Below are positions 34,775-49,187 of a stretch of 64,000 nt of DNA, piece after piece. The translations under genes and the position numbers were made by a program. This DNA comes from an uncultured Propionivibrio sp. (GTDB lineage Bacteria > Pseudomonadota > Gammaproteobacteria > Burkholderiales > Rhodocyclaceae). Numbering within the stretch: the stretch's first letter is position 1; every line of letters starts with the position of its first letter. The stretch spans positions 682,001-746,000 of the forward strand of contig NZ_OY762655.1 in assembly GCF_963666255.1 (NCBI RefSeq), read 5' to 3'. The notes beneath the pieces are model-generated. The model saw only the letters and a program-made list of their open reading frames with translations, was not told the origin of the DNA and ran no database searches.

Positions 34775-35398
34775 TCAAGCCGCTTTTAACCCTTTTCCCA
34801 GCAAATACACCTCGGCGCTGCGGCCACGTGACGCATCCGGCTTGCGTGTCGCCACGCTGGCAAACGTCCGCCGCATCTCGCCGACGAATTCCTCGTAGCC
34901 ATAGCCCTGAAAAACTTTGACCAGAAACGCCCCGTCAGGTTTCAGCCAGCGCTGAGAAAACTCGAGCCCAAGCTCGGCAAGGTGCATGACGCGGGCCTGA
35001 TCCGACACCGGCACCCCTGAGATATTGGGGGCCATATCCGAAAGCACAAGCCCCACCCGCTCGCCCTGCAGCAGATTTTCCAGCGCGGCCAGTACGTTCT
35101 CCTCGCGAAAATCGCCCTGGATCACGGTCACGCCCGGCAAGCCCGCCATTTCCAGCAGGTCGAGCGCAACGACGCGCCCCCTGCCCTTCATCCGTTGCGC
35201 CGCGACCTGCGACCAGCCCCCCGGCGCCGCGCCAAGATCGACGACGACATCGCCGGGACGGATCAGACGATCGCGATCGTCGATCTCCATGAGCTTGTAC
35301 GAGGCCCGCGAGCGATAGCCTTCGGCCTTGGCGCGCTGGACGAAAGGGTCGCTGACATGCTCGTGCATCCAGGCTTTGCTGGTTCTGGTTCGTTTCAT
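34775..35398 (-). CDS. rlmE: 23S rRNA (uridine-2'-O)-methyltransferase RlmE
   Basis: Methylates U2552 of 23S rRNA (FtsJ/RrmJ family), 207 aa. SAM motif [17 protein letters not shown], and the K-D-K-E catalytic tetrad is seen in [25 protein letters not shown] and SAEVYLL. It is divergent from yhbY and upstream of ftsH, the conserved yhbY/rlmE-ftsH arrangement. Confidence 0.97.
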   Translation of the reverse strand: MKRTRTSKAWMHEHVSDPFVQRAKAEGYRSRASYKLMEIDDRDRLIRPGDVVVDLGAAPGGWSQVAAQRMKGRGRVVALDLLEMAGLPGVTVIQGDFREENVLAALENLLQGERVGLVLSDMAPNISGVPVSDQARVMHLAELGLEFSQRWLKPDGAFLVKVFQGYGYEEFVGEMRRTFASVATRKPDASRGRSAEVYLLGKGLKAA

Positions 35399-35443
35399 TG
35401 CCTCAAACCCTGTAAAATACGTGTTTTGCTAAGGTCTTCACGC

Positions 35444-35800
35444 ATGCTCGACATCACTTCAGAACAGCGCCGCGCCCTGCGCGCCCGTGCCCACGGTCTC
35501 AACCCGGTCGTTTCGATCGCCCAGAACGGTCTCAGCGAGTCCGTCATGCGCGAAATCGCGCACAGCCTCGACAGTCACGAACTGATCAAGATCCGCGTCT
35601 ACAACGATGTCCGCGAAGAGCGCGAGACCTACCTGAAGACGATTTGCGACGAACTCGGCGCCGCGCCGGTGCAGCACATTGGCAAGCTGCTGGTCGTCTG
35701 GCGCCCGGCCCCCGAGGAAGCGGCACCGGCCAAGGCACGCCCGGCGGTCCGCCGCGCCCGCAGCGAGCCGCGACGCAGCAAGCGAAGCTTCCAGAACTGA
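35444..35800 (+). CDS. yhbY: YhbY-family CRM-domain RNA-binding protein
   Basis: A 118-aa protein with a CRM domain (residues 1-95), which associates with the pre-50S ribosome. Typical segments are LNPVVSIAQNGLSESVMREI and ELIKIRVYNDVREER. After residue 95 comes a basic Ala/Pro/Arg/Lys-rich tail (ARPAVRRARSEPRRSKRS). The start ATG at 35444 matches the family; a long in-frame upstream extension overlaps rlmE and was rejected. Divergent from rlmE; TAAAAT at about 35413 may be its -10. Confidence 0.93.
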   Translation: MLDITSEQRRALRARAHGLNPVVSIAQNGLSESVMREIAHSLDSHELIKIRVYNDVREERETYLKTICDELGAAPVQHIGKLLVVWRPAPEEAAPAKARPAVRRARSEPRRSKRSFQN

Positions 35801-35817
35801 GGGGCCGGCAGCGGGCC

Positions 35818-35840
35818 GCGGCAACTGTTGCAGTTGCCGC
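35818..35840. terminator. Hairpin between convergent yhbY and greA
   Basis: Perfect 10-bp stem (GCGGCAACTG with CAGTTGCCGC) and a TTG loop with no T-run, midway between two convergent genes. Probably a factor-assisted or bidirectional terminator. Confidence 0.5.
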
Positions 35841-35861
35841 ATCGGACGCCGCACTGAACGC

Positions 35862-36338
35862 TTATTCGTAGCGGACCTCAAGCACTTCATATTCGCGCAA
35901 ACCGCCCGGAGCCTGTACCTGGGCGATGTCGCCGGCATACTTGCCGATCAGCGCCCGGGCGATCGGCGAGTTCACCGAGATCTTGCCTTTCTTGATATCG
36001 GCCTCGTCTTCGCCGACGATCTGATAGGTCACCAGATCGCCGGAATCCTGATCCTCGATATCGACGGTCGAGCCGAAAACGCAGCGACCATCAGCATCGA
36101 GCAGCGCCGGATCGATGACCTGGGCGTTCGACAGTTTGCCCTCGACTTCCTTGATCCGCCCTTCGATGAAGGCCTGGCGCTCCTTGGCGGCATCGTATTC
36201 GGCGTTTTCGGACAGATCGCCGTAGGAACGCGCCTCGGCGATCGCCGCGATGACATTGGGACGATCCACGGCTTTCAGATGCTGGAGTTCGGCACGCAGC
36301 TTTTCGGCACCAGCGATGGTCAATGGGACCTTGTTCAT
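35862..36338 (-). CDS. greA: Transcription elongation factor GreA
   Basis: Rescues backtracked RNA polymerase by stimulating transcript cleavage; 158 aa. The N-terminal coiled coil carries the acidic tip residues ([21 protein letters not shown]), and the C-terminal FKBP-like domain ends with [14 protein letters not shown]. The start MNKVPLTI matches homologues; 13 upstream in-frame residues were dropped. It follows carB after a terminator-like hairpin, the common carAB-greA order. Confidence 0.97.
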   Translation of the reverse strand: MNKVPLTIAGAEKLRAELQHLKAVDRPNVIAAIAEARSYGDLSENAEYDAAKERQAFIEGRIKEVEGKLSNAQVIDPALLDADGRCVFGSTVDIEDQDSGDLVTYQIVGEDEADIKKGKISVNSPIARALIGKYAGDIAQVQAPGGLREYEVLEVRYE

Positions 36339-36354
36339 ATTTTCACCACCAAAG

Positions 36355-36394
36355 CAAAACCGCCGGCCCGTACGCAACGGGGTTTCCGGCGGTT
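36355..36394 (-). terminator. Terminator after carB
   Basis: AACCGCCGG and CCGGCGGTT pair (9 bp, 19-nt loop) followed by a short T tract on the minus strand, between carB and greA. Confidence 0.6.
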
Positions 36395-36403
36395 AAAGGG
36401 TTA

Positions 36404-39610
<3,207 letters not shown>

Positions 39611-39613
39611 GAG

Positions 39614-40774
39614 TTACTTTCCCTCGGCCTTCTTGTCTTGCATGAGCTTAATGAAACGGTCAAAGAGATAGGCGACGTCGTGCGGCCCCGGACTCGCTTC
39701 CGGGTGTCCCTGGAACGAGAAGGCCGGCACGTCCGTGCGCGCGAGGCCCTGCAGCGAGCCGTCGAACAACGACACATGCGTCGGCCGGACATTCGCCGGC
39801 AGCGTCTCGGCATCGACTGCGAAGCCGTGGTTCTGGCTGGTGATCATCACCTGTTGCGTATCGAGGTCCTTGACCGGATGGTTGGCGCCATGGTGACCAA
39901 ACTTCATTTTCACCGTCTTGGCACCGGACGCCAGCGCCAGCAACTGGTGACCGAGACAGATGCCGTAGGTCGGAATGCCCTTGGCCAGCAACTCGCGGAT
40001 CGCCGCGATCGCGTAATCGCAAGGCTCGGGATCGCCCGGGCCGTTCGACAGGAAAATCCCGTCCGGATTATATTTGAGCACCTCGGTAGCCGGCGTCTGC
40101 GCCGGCACCACGGTCACCTTGCAACCGCGCTCGGCGAGCATGCGCAGGATGTTACGCTTGACGCCGTAGTCGAAGGCGACGACATGGTAGTTCGGCGCCG
40201 CGCCATCGACGTAGCCCTTGAGCGTCCAGGTGCCCGCGTTCCATTCGTAGGGCGTGTCGACCGAGACCACTTTCGCGAGGTCCATGCCCGCCAGCCCCGG
40301 GAAGGCACGGGCTTCCGCCAGCGCGCGCGCTTCGTCGAGCGTTTCCGACGGCGCCCCGGCAAGGATGCAGCCGGCTTGCGCCCCTTTCTCACGCAGGATC
40401 CGCGTCAGCTTGCGCGTGTCGATGCCAGCGATGGCGACGATGCCGTGTTTCTTCAGGTAATCCGGCAGCGTCTGCTGCAGACGCCAGCTTTCGGCGCGCA
40501 GCGGCAGATCACGGATAACGAGACCGGCGGCATAGTTGGCGCGCGACTCGAAATCCTCGTCGTTGCAGCCGACATTACCGATATGCGGATAGGTCAGCGT
40601 GACGATCTGGCGGCAATAGGACGGATCGGTCAGGATTTCCTGATAACCGGTCATGGCCGTATTGAACACGACTTCGCCGCTGGTCGAACCGGCGGCACCG
40701 ATTGCGTAGCCGCGGAAGATGGTTCCGTCGGCCAGCACAAGAATCGCGGGCGGAAGAGAGGGTAACAACGACAC
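39614..40774 (-). CDS. carA: Carbamoyl-phosphate synthase small subunit
   Basis: Glutaminase subunit (386 aa) supplying ammonia to CarB. The catalytic Cys lies in [15 protein letters not shown], and His and Glu of the class I amidotransferase triad lie in [14 protein letters not shown]. The N-terminal small-subunit domain starts [15 protein letters not shown]. It is the first gene of carAB, 167 bp after dapB and beyond the dapB terminator. Confidence 0.98.
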   Translation of the reverse strand: MSLLPSLPPAILVLADGTIFRGYAIGAAGSTSGEVVFNTAMTGYQEILTDPSYCRQIVTLTYPHIGNVGCNDEDFESRANYAAGLVIRDLPLRAESWRLQQTLPDYLKKHGIVAIAGIDTRKLTRILREKGAQAGCILAGAPSETLDEARALAEARAFPGLAGMDLAKVVSVDTPYEWNAGTWTLKGYVDGAAPNYHVVAFDYGVKRNILRMLAERGCKVTVVPAQTPATEVLKYNPDGIFLSNGPGDPEPCDYAIAAIRELLAKGIPTYGICLGHQLLALASGAKTVKMKFGHHGANHPVKDLDTQQVMITSQNHGFAVDAETLPANVRPTHVSLFDGSLQGLARTDVPAFSFQGHPEASPGPHDVAYLFDRFIKLMQDKKAEGK

Positions 40775-40805
40775 GTAGGACTCCTGTTCCGTGGCTTAGA
40801 TATGC

Positions 40806-40835
40806 AAAAGCGGGAGGGCGTTCAGCCCTCCCGCT
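40806..40835 (-). terminator. Terminator after dapB
   Basis: A perfect 11-bp stem (AGCGGGAGGGC with GCCCTCCCGCT), 5-nt loop and TTTT on the minus strand, in the dapB-carA gap. Confidence 0.85.
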
Positions 40836-40941
40836 AACTTTCTGAAAACCTTGAGATTATAGCTCAAGCGCCAGCCGCCGGCAATCGCCGGACAGCGACA
40901 AGGACGCCGCAAACGCCCGGGAACTCCAGATTTTCGGGCGT

Positions 40942-42226
<1,285 letters not shown>

Positions 42227-42322
42227 GCGCGGGAGTTCTTCGCTGGTTTCGGAGATGCAGGCGCGGGCAATTACCCGCGGCACTGCGCCGGAGGCCGTAT
42301 CATACCCGAAAACCCGTCGGCA

Positions 42323-42943
42323 TCAGGCGAAGAGATCGAGCGTCGAACCGATACTGGTTTGCGTCGCGGACTGCTGCACGGCACGGTAGAACACGACAGA
42401 GTTCGCGGCTGATCCGGACGAAGCTGACGGCGCCGACCCGGACGACGAGGACGCCTGGGACTGCTGCGCCTGCACTTCGCCGCGCGCCTTGGCCTCCATC
42501 TGGGTGGCGATACTGGCCACGCCGCGATCCTGCGGCGAAGGATCGGCCGGGGCCAGCGCCGTCGCCCGGATGTGCTGCGCCTTTGGAATCGTTTCCTCGG
42601 GCGTCTTGGCCGGCGTGGTGTCGATCGACACTTCCCCCGCAACGGCATAGCGCTTCTGGTCTGGCCCGATCGTATAGGAATAACTTGCGCCGCCGCGAAT
42701 AAGTTCGCCGCCGACAGCAATATGGGCTTGTTCGTGGCGATGTACACGCGCATCGGTTTGCTTGAGCGCCTCGATTTCGCGTTGCTGCTCCGCAGTCAAC
42801 GTTTCCTGCGGCTGCGCCTTTACCCGACTCGACGCGACGGTGACGGCGACTTCCTGCGCCCACGTCTGCGCATCGGTACGCGCAAGCACACCGTACTGAA
42901 ACTTCGCCGAAGCAGAGTTCGTTGAAACGCCGCCGATCATCAT
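42323..42943 (-). CDS. Putative metalloprotease, SprA-related family
   Basis: A 206-aa protein with a zinc-protease HExxH motif in RVHRHEQAHIAVGGE (about residues 66-80), followed by GGASYSYTIGPDQKRYAVAGE, which marks the SprA-related putative metalloprotease family. No signal peptide is evident. The last ~60 residues are low complexity (Gln/Ser/Ala-rich), then a short hydrophobic end. The substrate is unknown. It lies alone on the minus strand upstream of bamE. Confidence 0.8.
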   Translation of the reverse strand: MMIGGVSTNSASAKFQYGVLARTDAQTWAQEVAVTVASSRVKAQPQETLTAEQQREIEALKQTDARVHRHEQAHIAVGGELIRGGASYSYTIGPDQKRYAVAGEVSIDTTPAKTPEETIPKAQHIRATALAPADPSPQDRGVASIATQMEAKARGEVQAQQSQASSSSGSAPSASSGSAANSVVFYRAVQQSATQTSIGSTLDLFA

Positions 42944-43104
42944 TCGGAAGGCCCCGACACGTCACCGGAATACAGTCACAGGATAGCCGATAAGCCGATG
43001 ATTTTCCACCGCAAAGACCACGCCAAAAGCGACACCCGCCCCCGGTGAGGCCGAACCACCCGAATCACAGGCGCTGAAGGTGAATGAAGCCGGGCAGCTT
43101 GCGC

Positions 43105-43110
43105 TATAAT
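43105..43110 (+). promoter_or_regulatory. -10 box (TATAAT) upstream of the lytic transglycosylase gene
   Basis: Consensus TATAAT, about 125 nt before the start codon; no clear -35. The surrounding gap (42944-43233) contains no other recognisable feature. Confidence 0.4.
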
Positions 43111-43233
43111 GCGCCGTTCCGCTTTATCGACAGGCGCCAGACATCTTCTGCCCAAGTGGCTGTGTCGCATGCGATCGCCTGCCTTTCACCCCAACCGCTG
43201 CGCCAAGCTTCACCGCGCTTTGACGAAAACCGG

Positions 43234-44832
43234 ATGACGCCACGCTCTCGTTTCCTGAAGGCACTGACGACCCTGATCCTGTGCATCGCACTAGGTGTGA
43301 TCACGGGGTGCGCCAGCGTACCGCCTTCCGGCGCACTGCCCGACGCGGGCGTTACTCCGACGCCAGGTGAAGCGGCGAAACGAAGCGAGGCGAAGCCCCG
43401 GACCAGGCCGTCTTCCGCCGCCGCCACCGCGATGCCGCTCCAGACCTACGAGATCGCGACCGAACCGGTCGCGATGCCGACAGTCGATCTGACAGCCGAA
43501 CCGGACGACATCCTGCAGAGAATCCGCAACGGATTCTCCATGCCGGACATCAACAACGACCTCGTGCTGTCGCATCAGCAGTGGTATCTGAACCGCCCGG
43601 ACTACCTGCGTCGCATGGTCGAGCGCAGCAGCCCCTTCCTGCATCACATCGTCGAGGAAATCGAGAAGCGCGGCATGCCGATGGAACTGGCGCTGCTGCC
43701 GATGGTGGAGAGCGCGTACAACCCGTCGGCTTACTCGCGCGCCAAGGCTTCGGGCCTGTGGCAGTTCATTCCGGCCACCGGCAAACGCTACAAGCTGGAC
43801 CAGAACTGGTGGAAAGACGAGCGACGCGACATCGTCGCCTCGACAGCGGCAGCGCTCGAATACCTGCAGTCGATCTACGAGATGCACGGCGACTGGCATC
43901 TGGCGCTGGCTTCCTACAACTGGGGCGAAGGCGCCGTCGCCAAGGCCGTCAACAAGAACCGCGCGCTCGACCTGCCGACCGACTACCTCAGCCTGACGAT
44001 GCCACGCGAGACGCAAAACTACGTCCCCAAACTGCAGGCGCTCAAGAACATCTTCAGCAACCCGACGCTGCTCAGCGAACTCGGCATCCCGCAGATTCCC
44101 AACCGCCCCTATTTCGCAACGATCAGCAAGTCGGCCAATATCGACGTCAAGGTCGCCGCCCAACTGGCCGGCATGCCGGTACAAGAATTCCTCGCGCTGA
44201 ACCCGGCGCACAACCGCGCCGTCATCGTCTCCGACAGCCCGATGGTCATCCCGGCCGAGAAGGTCGACGATTTCGTCAGCAATCTTGAAGCGCACGAGGA
44301 AAACAACAAGCCCTTGTCGGCCTGGCAGTCCTACACGCTGCGACCCGGCGACCGGCTCGAATCGGTGGCGCCGCGCTTCGGCATGTCGGTCGCCAACCTC
44401 AAGGCGGCCAATGGCATCAAGGGACGCATCCGGGTGACACCGGGGCTCACCCTGCTGGTCGCCCGACACGGCGGCGCCGACATGACACCGCTGCCGGGAC
44501 AGCCGCGCCTGCCCGAAGCCGACCCCGGACCGGCGGTACGCCGGCACACCGTCGCCAAGGGCGAGACGCTGCCCGGCATCGCCCGGCGTTACGACGTTTC
44601 GCTCGCCGAACTGCGTCGTCTCAACCACCTCAAGACCGACACGGTCAGTGTCGGCACCCGCCTGCTGCTGGCCTCGGCAGCAAAGCCGGCGACGCGAAGC
44701 GACAAGCCGGTCAGCAAATCCCCGGCCAAACCAGCGCCCCGCGCTGCCGCCGCAAAGCCCGTCGCCACACCGGCCAAGGCTGCGCCGAAACCGGCGCCTG
44801 CCCCGGCCAAAAAGCCCGCCGCCAAGAAATAG
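43234..44832 (+). CDS. mltD: Membrane-bound lytic murein transglycosylase D, LysM repeats
   Basis: Outer-membrane lipoprotein (532 aa) cleaving peptidoglycan glycan strands. Signal peptide II with lipobox ITGC, a GH23 transglycosylase domain (about 125-300; catalytic Glu in PMVESAYNPSAYSRAKASG), then two LysM domains (about 368-415 and 430-478). The last ~50 residues are an Ala/Pro/Lys repeat tail, likely for cell-wall contact. The start ATG at 43234 gives the signal peptide at the N-terminus; the 50-residue upstream extension was rejected. Convincing homologue of MltD. Confidence 0.94.
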   Translation: MTPRSRFLKALTTLILCIALGVITGCASVPPSGALPDAGVTPTPGEAAKRSEAKPRTRPSSAAATAMPLQTYEIATEPVAMPTVDLTAEPDDILQRIRNGFSMPDINNDLVLSHQQWYLNRPDYLRRMVERSSPFLHHIVEEIEKRGMPMELALLPMVESAYNPSAYSRAKASGLWQFIPATGKRYKLDQNWWKDERRDIVASTAAALEYLQSIYEMHGDWHLALASYNWGEGAVAKAVNKNRALDLPTDYLSLTMPRETQNYVPKLQALKNIFSNPTLLSELGIPQIPNRPYFATISKSANIDVKVAAQLAGMPVQEFLALNPAHNRAVIVSDSPMVIPAEKVDDFVSNLEAHEENNKPLSAWQSYTLRPGDRLESVAPRFGMSVANLKAANGIKGRIRVTPGLTLLVARHGGADMTPLPGQPRLPEADPGPAVRRHTVAKGETLPGIARRYDVSLAELRRLNHLKTDTVSVGTRLLLASAAKPATRSDKPVSKSPAKPAPRAAAAKPVATPAKAAPKPAPAPAKKPAAKK

Positions 44833-44924
44833 GCTGTCTCCCGGCTGCGCCGCCGTCACCGCGGATTGAATCCCGCGGACACACACCCATCTAAGCGATA
44901 GTTTCAGACGATGGAGAGCGCTTC

Positions 44925-46028
44925 ATGATGCCACTTCACAGGTTCCGGCAGCGTGCCCTGCTCGCGGCGGCCGCGCTGTTCCTGATCGCTGCCGGCGCCG
45001 CCGCCCAAGGCAATGCCGCCGCGCCGCGGCCCGTCACCCCGCGCGGCGAACTGACCAGCGACGAGCGATCGACGATCGACCTGTTCGAGCGCTCGCGCGA
45101 GTCGGTCGTGTTCATCACCACGCGATCGCAGGTCCGGGACTTCTGGACGCGCAACGTCTACTCGGTCCCGCGCGGCACCGGCTCTGGCTTCATCTGGGAC
45201 GAAGCCGGCCACGTCATCACCAACTTCCACGTCATCGAAAACGCCAGCGAAGCGATCGTCAAGCTGGCCGACGGCCGCGAATTCAAGGCTTCGCTCGTCG
45301 GCGCCTCGCGTGCGCACGATCTCGCCGTGCTGCGCATCGGCGTCGCCGCGCGCCGGCCGGCACCGGTCCCGATCGGCACCAGCCACGACCTGCGCGTTGG
45401 CCAGAAGGTGCTGGCGATCGGCAACCCCTTCGGCCTTGACTGGACGCTGACGACCGGCATCGTCTCCGCCCTCGACCGCTCCCTGAGCGGCGACGACGGC
45501 TATACCATCAATCATCTGATCCAGACCGACGCGGCGATCAACCCCGGCAATTCGGGCGGCCCGCTGCTCGACTCGGCCGGGCGCCTGATCGGCGTCAATA
45601 CCGCCATCTACAGCCCCAGCGGCAGCAGCGCCGGCATCGGTTTCGCGGTGCCGGTCGACACCGTCAATCGCGTCGTACCGCAGCTCATCCGGTCGGGAAA
45701 ATACACGCGCCCCAGCCTCGGCGTCGAACTCGACGAAGACCTCAACCGTCGCCTGTCACGGCTGCTCGAAGTCTCCGGCGTCGTTGTCCTGCGCGTCGGC
45801 ACTGGCACACCGGCTGCCAATGCCGGACTGAAGGGACTGACGATCCTGCGCAACGGTGACGTCACCGCCGGCGACATCATCACGGCGGTCGAAGGGAAAC
45901 CGGTCGACAGCGTCGGCAAGCTGCTCGCCCGCCTCGACGATTTCCGCGTCGGCGACACGGTCAGAATCAGCGTGCTGCGCAACGGCAAGACGATCGAACT
46001 GCGCCTCGCGCTGCAGGCCGGCACCTGA
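44925..46028 (+). CDS. DegS/DegP-type periplasmic serine protease with one PDZ domain
   Basis: A 367-aa trypsin-like protease with a cleavable signal peptide (about 27 residues). The triad is visible: His in ITNFHVI, Asp in RAHDLAVL and Ser in NPGNSGGPLLDS. One PDZ domain fills the C-terminus (about 255-360; VVVLRVGTGTPAANAG). Length and the single PDZ resemble DegS/AlgW regulators more than DegP, though the N-terminus looks cleavable rather than a membrane anchor. GGAGAG precedes the ATGATG start. It follows mltD by 92 bp. Confidence 0.9.
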   Translation: MMPLHRFRQRALLAAAALFLIAAGAAAQGNAAAPRPVTPRGELTSDERSTIDLFERSRESVVFITTRSQVRDFWTRNVYSVPRGTGSGFIWDEAGHVITNFHVIENASEAIVKLADGREFKASLVGASRAHDLAVLRIGVAARRPAPVPIGTSHDLRVGQKVLAIGNPFGLDWTLTTGIVSALDRSLSGDDGYTINHLIQTDAAINPGNSGGPLLDSAGRLIGVNTAIYSPSGSSAGIGFAVPVDTVNRVVPQLIRSGKYTRPSLGVELDEDLNRRLSRLLEVSGVVVLRVGTGTPAANAGLKGLTILRNGDVTAGDIITAVEGKPVDSVGKLLARLDDFRVGDTVRISVLRNGKTIELRLALQAGT

Positions 46029-46061
46029 GGGCCGGCGCGTCTGCCGACCGCGGCCCGCCGC

Positions 46062-48140
46062 TCAGCCGCCGGTCCGACGCGACAGGTAGCCGGCAAGCTC
46101 CTTGTCGACCTTGAGGATGTGGTTGAGCAGCCAGTCGCGGATGAAGGCCATCAGTTCGATGCTGATCGCCGCTTTGCCGCTGTCGAACTTCTCCTTGAAG
46201 GCGCTGACTTCCTCGACCAGCTTGCGATGTGCTTCCTTGTGCGCATCGCTCTGCGGATAGCGGTGCTTGCGCATTTCGCCTTCCTCGTAGCCGAAGTGCT
46301 GGACGGTATAGTCGACGAGTTCGTTGAGCACGCGTCCCGACGCCTCCGCCCCGGCACCGCTGTGCATCGCCGAATTGAGCTCATTGGCGATCTCGACCAG
46401 GCGCTGGTGCTGCGTATCAATTTCGGCATAACCCACCGCCAGCGCCGGCGACCACTCGATCAACGGCTTCACTGAAGTGTTCTGACGCCGCGCCGCCCCG
46501 ACCGCATGCTCACCGAGCTTGAAACGCCGCGTCATCTGGAACAGTTCGTTGGCATCGCGTTCGAGCACGCGCGAGGTTTCGTGCGACTGGCGGATCGCCT
46601 CATCCGCCTGACTCGTCGATTGCGACACATGGTCCATCTGCTCGACGATTTCGGAAATGCGGCGCGCCTGCGTGTCGGTCGACGCCACCAACTGCTGCAT
46701 CTTGTCGAGCGAGGCCATGGCGTAGGCCTCGATATCCTGCAGGGTACGCGCGGCGACATCCGACTGCTCGACGCCCGAGGCGATGACCGGCGCTGCGTCG
46801 TTCATGCCCTTGACGGCCAGCGCCGTCTCGGTCTCGATCGTCTGCATCACCTGGCTGATTTCGACCGTGCTGGCCGTCGTCCGCTCGGCCAGCTTGCGCA
46901 CTTCGTCGGCCACCACCGCGAATCCGCGGCCCTGTTCGCCGGCCCGCGCCGCCTCGATCGCGGCGTTGAGCGCGAGCAGGTTGGTCTGGTCGGCGATCTC
47001 CTTGATGACAATCGACATCTTGCTGATTTCCTGCATGCGCTCGACCAGATGTAGCACCTGCTCCGATGACTGGCGCACCATCGCAGCGATACTCTGCATC
47101 TCGGACGAGACCTTGCCGGCCAACGCCGCGCCTTCCTTCGAGCGCCGAGCCACTTCCTGCGAGCCGACCTCGGTTTCGTTGGCGAGGCTGGTGACCGTCG
47201 TCACGCTGGACGACAGTTCGAGCACACCGTCACGCGTACCCTTGACCACCGACGACTGGAGTTGCGTCGCCATGTTGATCTGATTGGCCTCGGACGACAG
47301 CGTCTCCAGGCTGCCGCGCACGTCGAGCGTATTCTTCTCGATCGCCTGCAGCAGTTCGCGCAGATTCGCCTGCATCTGCGACAGCACGAACAGCAGGCTC
47401 GAGCGGTCACCGGGTTGCAGGATGAATTCGCCCGTCAGGTCGCCCTGCGCCATTTGCCGGGCGATACGCATCGCATCGCGCGGCTCGCCGCCGAACTCAT
47501 CGACGATGCTGCGGCGCACGAGGCGTCCGACGACGATCAGGATCAGGGTCGTGACGAACACGACGATGCCGAGCCGGATCGCCTCCCCCTTGAAGTCGGC
47601 ATTCATGTCGTCGACATAGACGCCGGTGCCGATCACCCAGCCCCAGGGTTCGAACAGCTTGACGTAGGAAACCTTCGCTTCAGGCACCTTGGTTTCCGGC
47701 TTGATGCCGACGTAATCGACGAAACCGGTGCCGGCCTTGGCCGCCTTGACGAATTCGAGATAGATCGGCTTGCCCGACGGATCCTTGTTGTCGCTCTGAT
47801 CCTTGCCTTCGAGCTGCGGCCGGATCGGGTGCATGATGTTGCGCGGCTGCAGATCGTTCAGCCAGAAATATTCGGTCTTGTCGAAACGCGCCTTGCGCAG
47901 GCTTTCCTTCGCCTGCGTCTGGGCTTCTTCGAGCGTCAGCGCGCCGGATTTCGCCAGCCCGTCGTAGTATTCAAACTGAGTATGCGCGTACTCGACCAGG
48001 TTCTTGATCTTGTCTTTTTTCCCCTCGACGATGCAATGTCTGAGCGCCATCAGCGCAAAGACGTAAATCAGGATCAAACCCGCAGCCCCCAGCAACGCTG
48101 GCAGATACATGCGGGCGGACAGCTTCATTTTCGCGAACAC
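46062..48140 (-). CDS. Methyl-accepting chemotaxis protein with C-terminal hemerythrin domain
   Basis: A 692-aa chemoreceptor. TM1 (about 12-32), a periplasmic single Cache domain (about 40-185; [17 protein letters not shown]), TM2 (about 187-207), HAMP, then the cytoplasmic signalling domain with the hairpin tip [20 protein letters not shown]. The last ~125 residues form a bacteriohemerythrin with all diiron ligands visible: QH, HFGYEE, DAHKEAH and HILKVD. This is the DcrH-like layout, linked to oxygen sensing. GTG start, with GAGGGAG 8 nt upstream; an ATG four codons later is an alternative. Confidence 0.93.
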   Translation of the reverse strand: MFAKMKLSARMYLPALLGAAGLILIYVFALMALRHCIVEGKKDKIKNLVEYAHTQFEYYDGLAKSGALTLEEAQTQAKESLRKARFDKTEYFWLNDLQPRNIMHPIRPQLEGKDQSDNKDPSGKPIYLEFVKAAKAGTGFVDYVGIKPETKVPEAKVSYVKLFEPWGWVIGTGVYVDDMNADFKGEAIRLGIVVFVTTLILIVVGRLVRRSIVDEFGGEPRDAMRIARQMAQGDLTGEFILQPGDRSSLLFVLSQMQANLRELLQAIEKNTLDVRGSLETLSSEANQINMATQLQSSVVKGTRDGVLELSSSVTTVTSLANETEVGSQEVARRSKEGAALAGKVSSEMQSIAAMVRQSSEQVLHLVERMQEISKMSIVIKEIADQTNLLALNAAIEAARAGEQGRGFAVVADEVRKLAERTTASTVEISQVMQTIETETALAVKGMNDAAPVIASGVEQSDVAARTLQDIEAYAMASLDKMQQLVASTDTQARRISEIVEQMDHVSQSTSQADEAIRQSHETSRVLERDANELFQMTRRFKLGEHAVGAARRQNTSVKPLIEWSPALAVGYAEIDTQHQRLVEIANELNSAMHSGAGAEASGRVLNELVDYTVQHFGYEEGEMRKHRYPQSDAHKEAHRKLVEEVSAFKEKFDSGKAAISIELMAFIRDWLLNHILKVDKELAGYLSRRTGG

Positions 48141-48168
48141 TGAACAACTCCCTCATCTTGGAAACCGG

Positions 48169-48190
48169 AAAACCTCCCGATGCCGGGAGG
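48169..48190 (-). terminator. Terminator after the LDH/MDH-fold gene
   Basis: 7-bp stem (CCTCCCG with CGGGAGG), 4-nt loop and TTTT on the minus strand, between the dehydrogenase and chemoreceptor genes. Confidence 0.65.
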
Positions 48191-48212
48191 AACACGCACA
48201 CTCATCTCCTGC

Positions 48213-49124
48213 TCAGCCCCCCCGGCACAACGCCAGCGTCGCCCGGATCGACTCGGCGCTTGATCGGAGTTGCTCGCGTTCATCGTCGCTGAGGGCCGGA
48301 TGCAGGATCCGCTGGACACCGCTGCGACCGATGACGCAGGGCAGCGACAGGCAGACGCCGTCGATGCCGGCGTAGCCGTCCGACCACACTGACACCGGCA
48401 TCGTCTGGCGGCTGTCATGGACGATGGCGCCGACGATCATCGCCGCCGCGCGTGCGATGGCGTGGTTGGTATAGCCACGGATACGGAAGACCTCGACGCC
48501 CTCCTCCATCGAGCGCCGCGCCAGTTCGCGCTGGTAACCGACGTCGTCGGCGAGTTCGCCGGCGAGATTCACCGAGGAGACGAGCGGCACCATATGCGGA
48601 CCGTGTTCGCCGAGGATGTACGCACGGATGTCGTTGCTATGCACGCCGGTATAGTCCGAGATCGCCGCACGCCAGCGCGCCGTGTCGAGCAGCGTGCCGC
48701 TGCCGATGACGCGCTCCCACGGGAAACCGGTGACTTCGAGCGCATAGCTCGTCAGCACATCCATCGGATTCGAGAGCATCAGCAGGATCGACGACGGACT
48801 GCGCCGGGCAATTTCGGGCAGCAACTTGCGCATCAGCGCGCCGTTGCCGGTTGCATAGTGGTTGCGGTCGGTGACGCCCGGCGGCAGGCTTACCGACGCC
48901 GTCACGATGACGATGTCGGAATCGGCACTGTCAGTCACGTCGCCGCCGAGAATCCGCATCGGCGAACCGCCAACGCAGGCGGCATGATGCAGGTCCATCG
49001 CCTCCGCGCGCGCCAGGTCACGATTGAGATCGACGAGCACCAGCGTCTTGCATAACTGTTCGGAAACCAGCGCGGCAGCGATCGACGAACCGACGCGGCC
49101 CATGCCGAAAATCGATATTTTCAT
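48213..49124 (-). CDS. Lactate/malate dehydrogenase-family 2-hydroxyacid dehydrogenase
   Basis: A 303-aa NAD-dependent dehydrogenase of the LDH/MDH fold. Nucleotide motif GMGRVGSSI followed by VLVDLN (Asp32 suggests NAD rather than NADP). Catalytic residues are present: Asp147 and Arg150 in GTLLDTARWR, His174 in LGEHGPHMVP, and Arg87. The substrate-selecting position, Gln in LDH and Arg in MDH, is Leu80 in SVSLPPGVTDR, so neither lactate nor malate can be assumed. The gene is followed by a terminator; its relation to the neighbouring peptide transporter (63 bp away, same strand) is unknown. Confidence 0.85.
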   Translation of the reverse strand: MKISIFGMGRVGSSIAAALVSEQLCKTLVLVDLNRDLARAEAMDLHHAACVGGSPMRILGGDVTDSADSDIVIVTASVSLPPGVTDRNHYATGNGALMRKLLPEIARRSPSSILLMLSNPMDVLTSYALEVTGFPWERVIGSGTLLDTARWRAAISDYTGVHSNDIRAYILGEHGPHMVPLVSSVNLAGELADDVGYQRELARRSMEEGVEVFRIRGYTNHAIARAAAMIVGAIVHDSRQTMPVSVWSDGYAGIDGVCLSLPCVIGRSGVQRILHPALSDDEREQLRSSAESIRATLALCRGG

Positions 49125-49187
49125 TGCATCCTCATGTCAAAAAAGTGCGTCCGGACTGCGCCATTGTCATACTCAAGGCGCATCGGC

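Noticed and set aside
48213-49124. Confident call as L-lactate dehydrogenase or malate dehydrogenase
   Set aside because: The position that separates the two families is neither Gln nor Arg.
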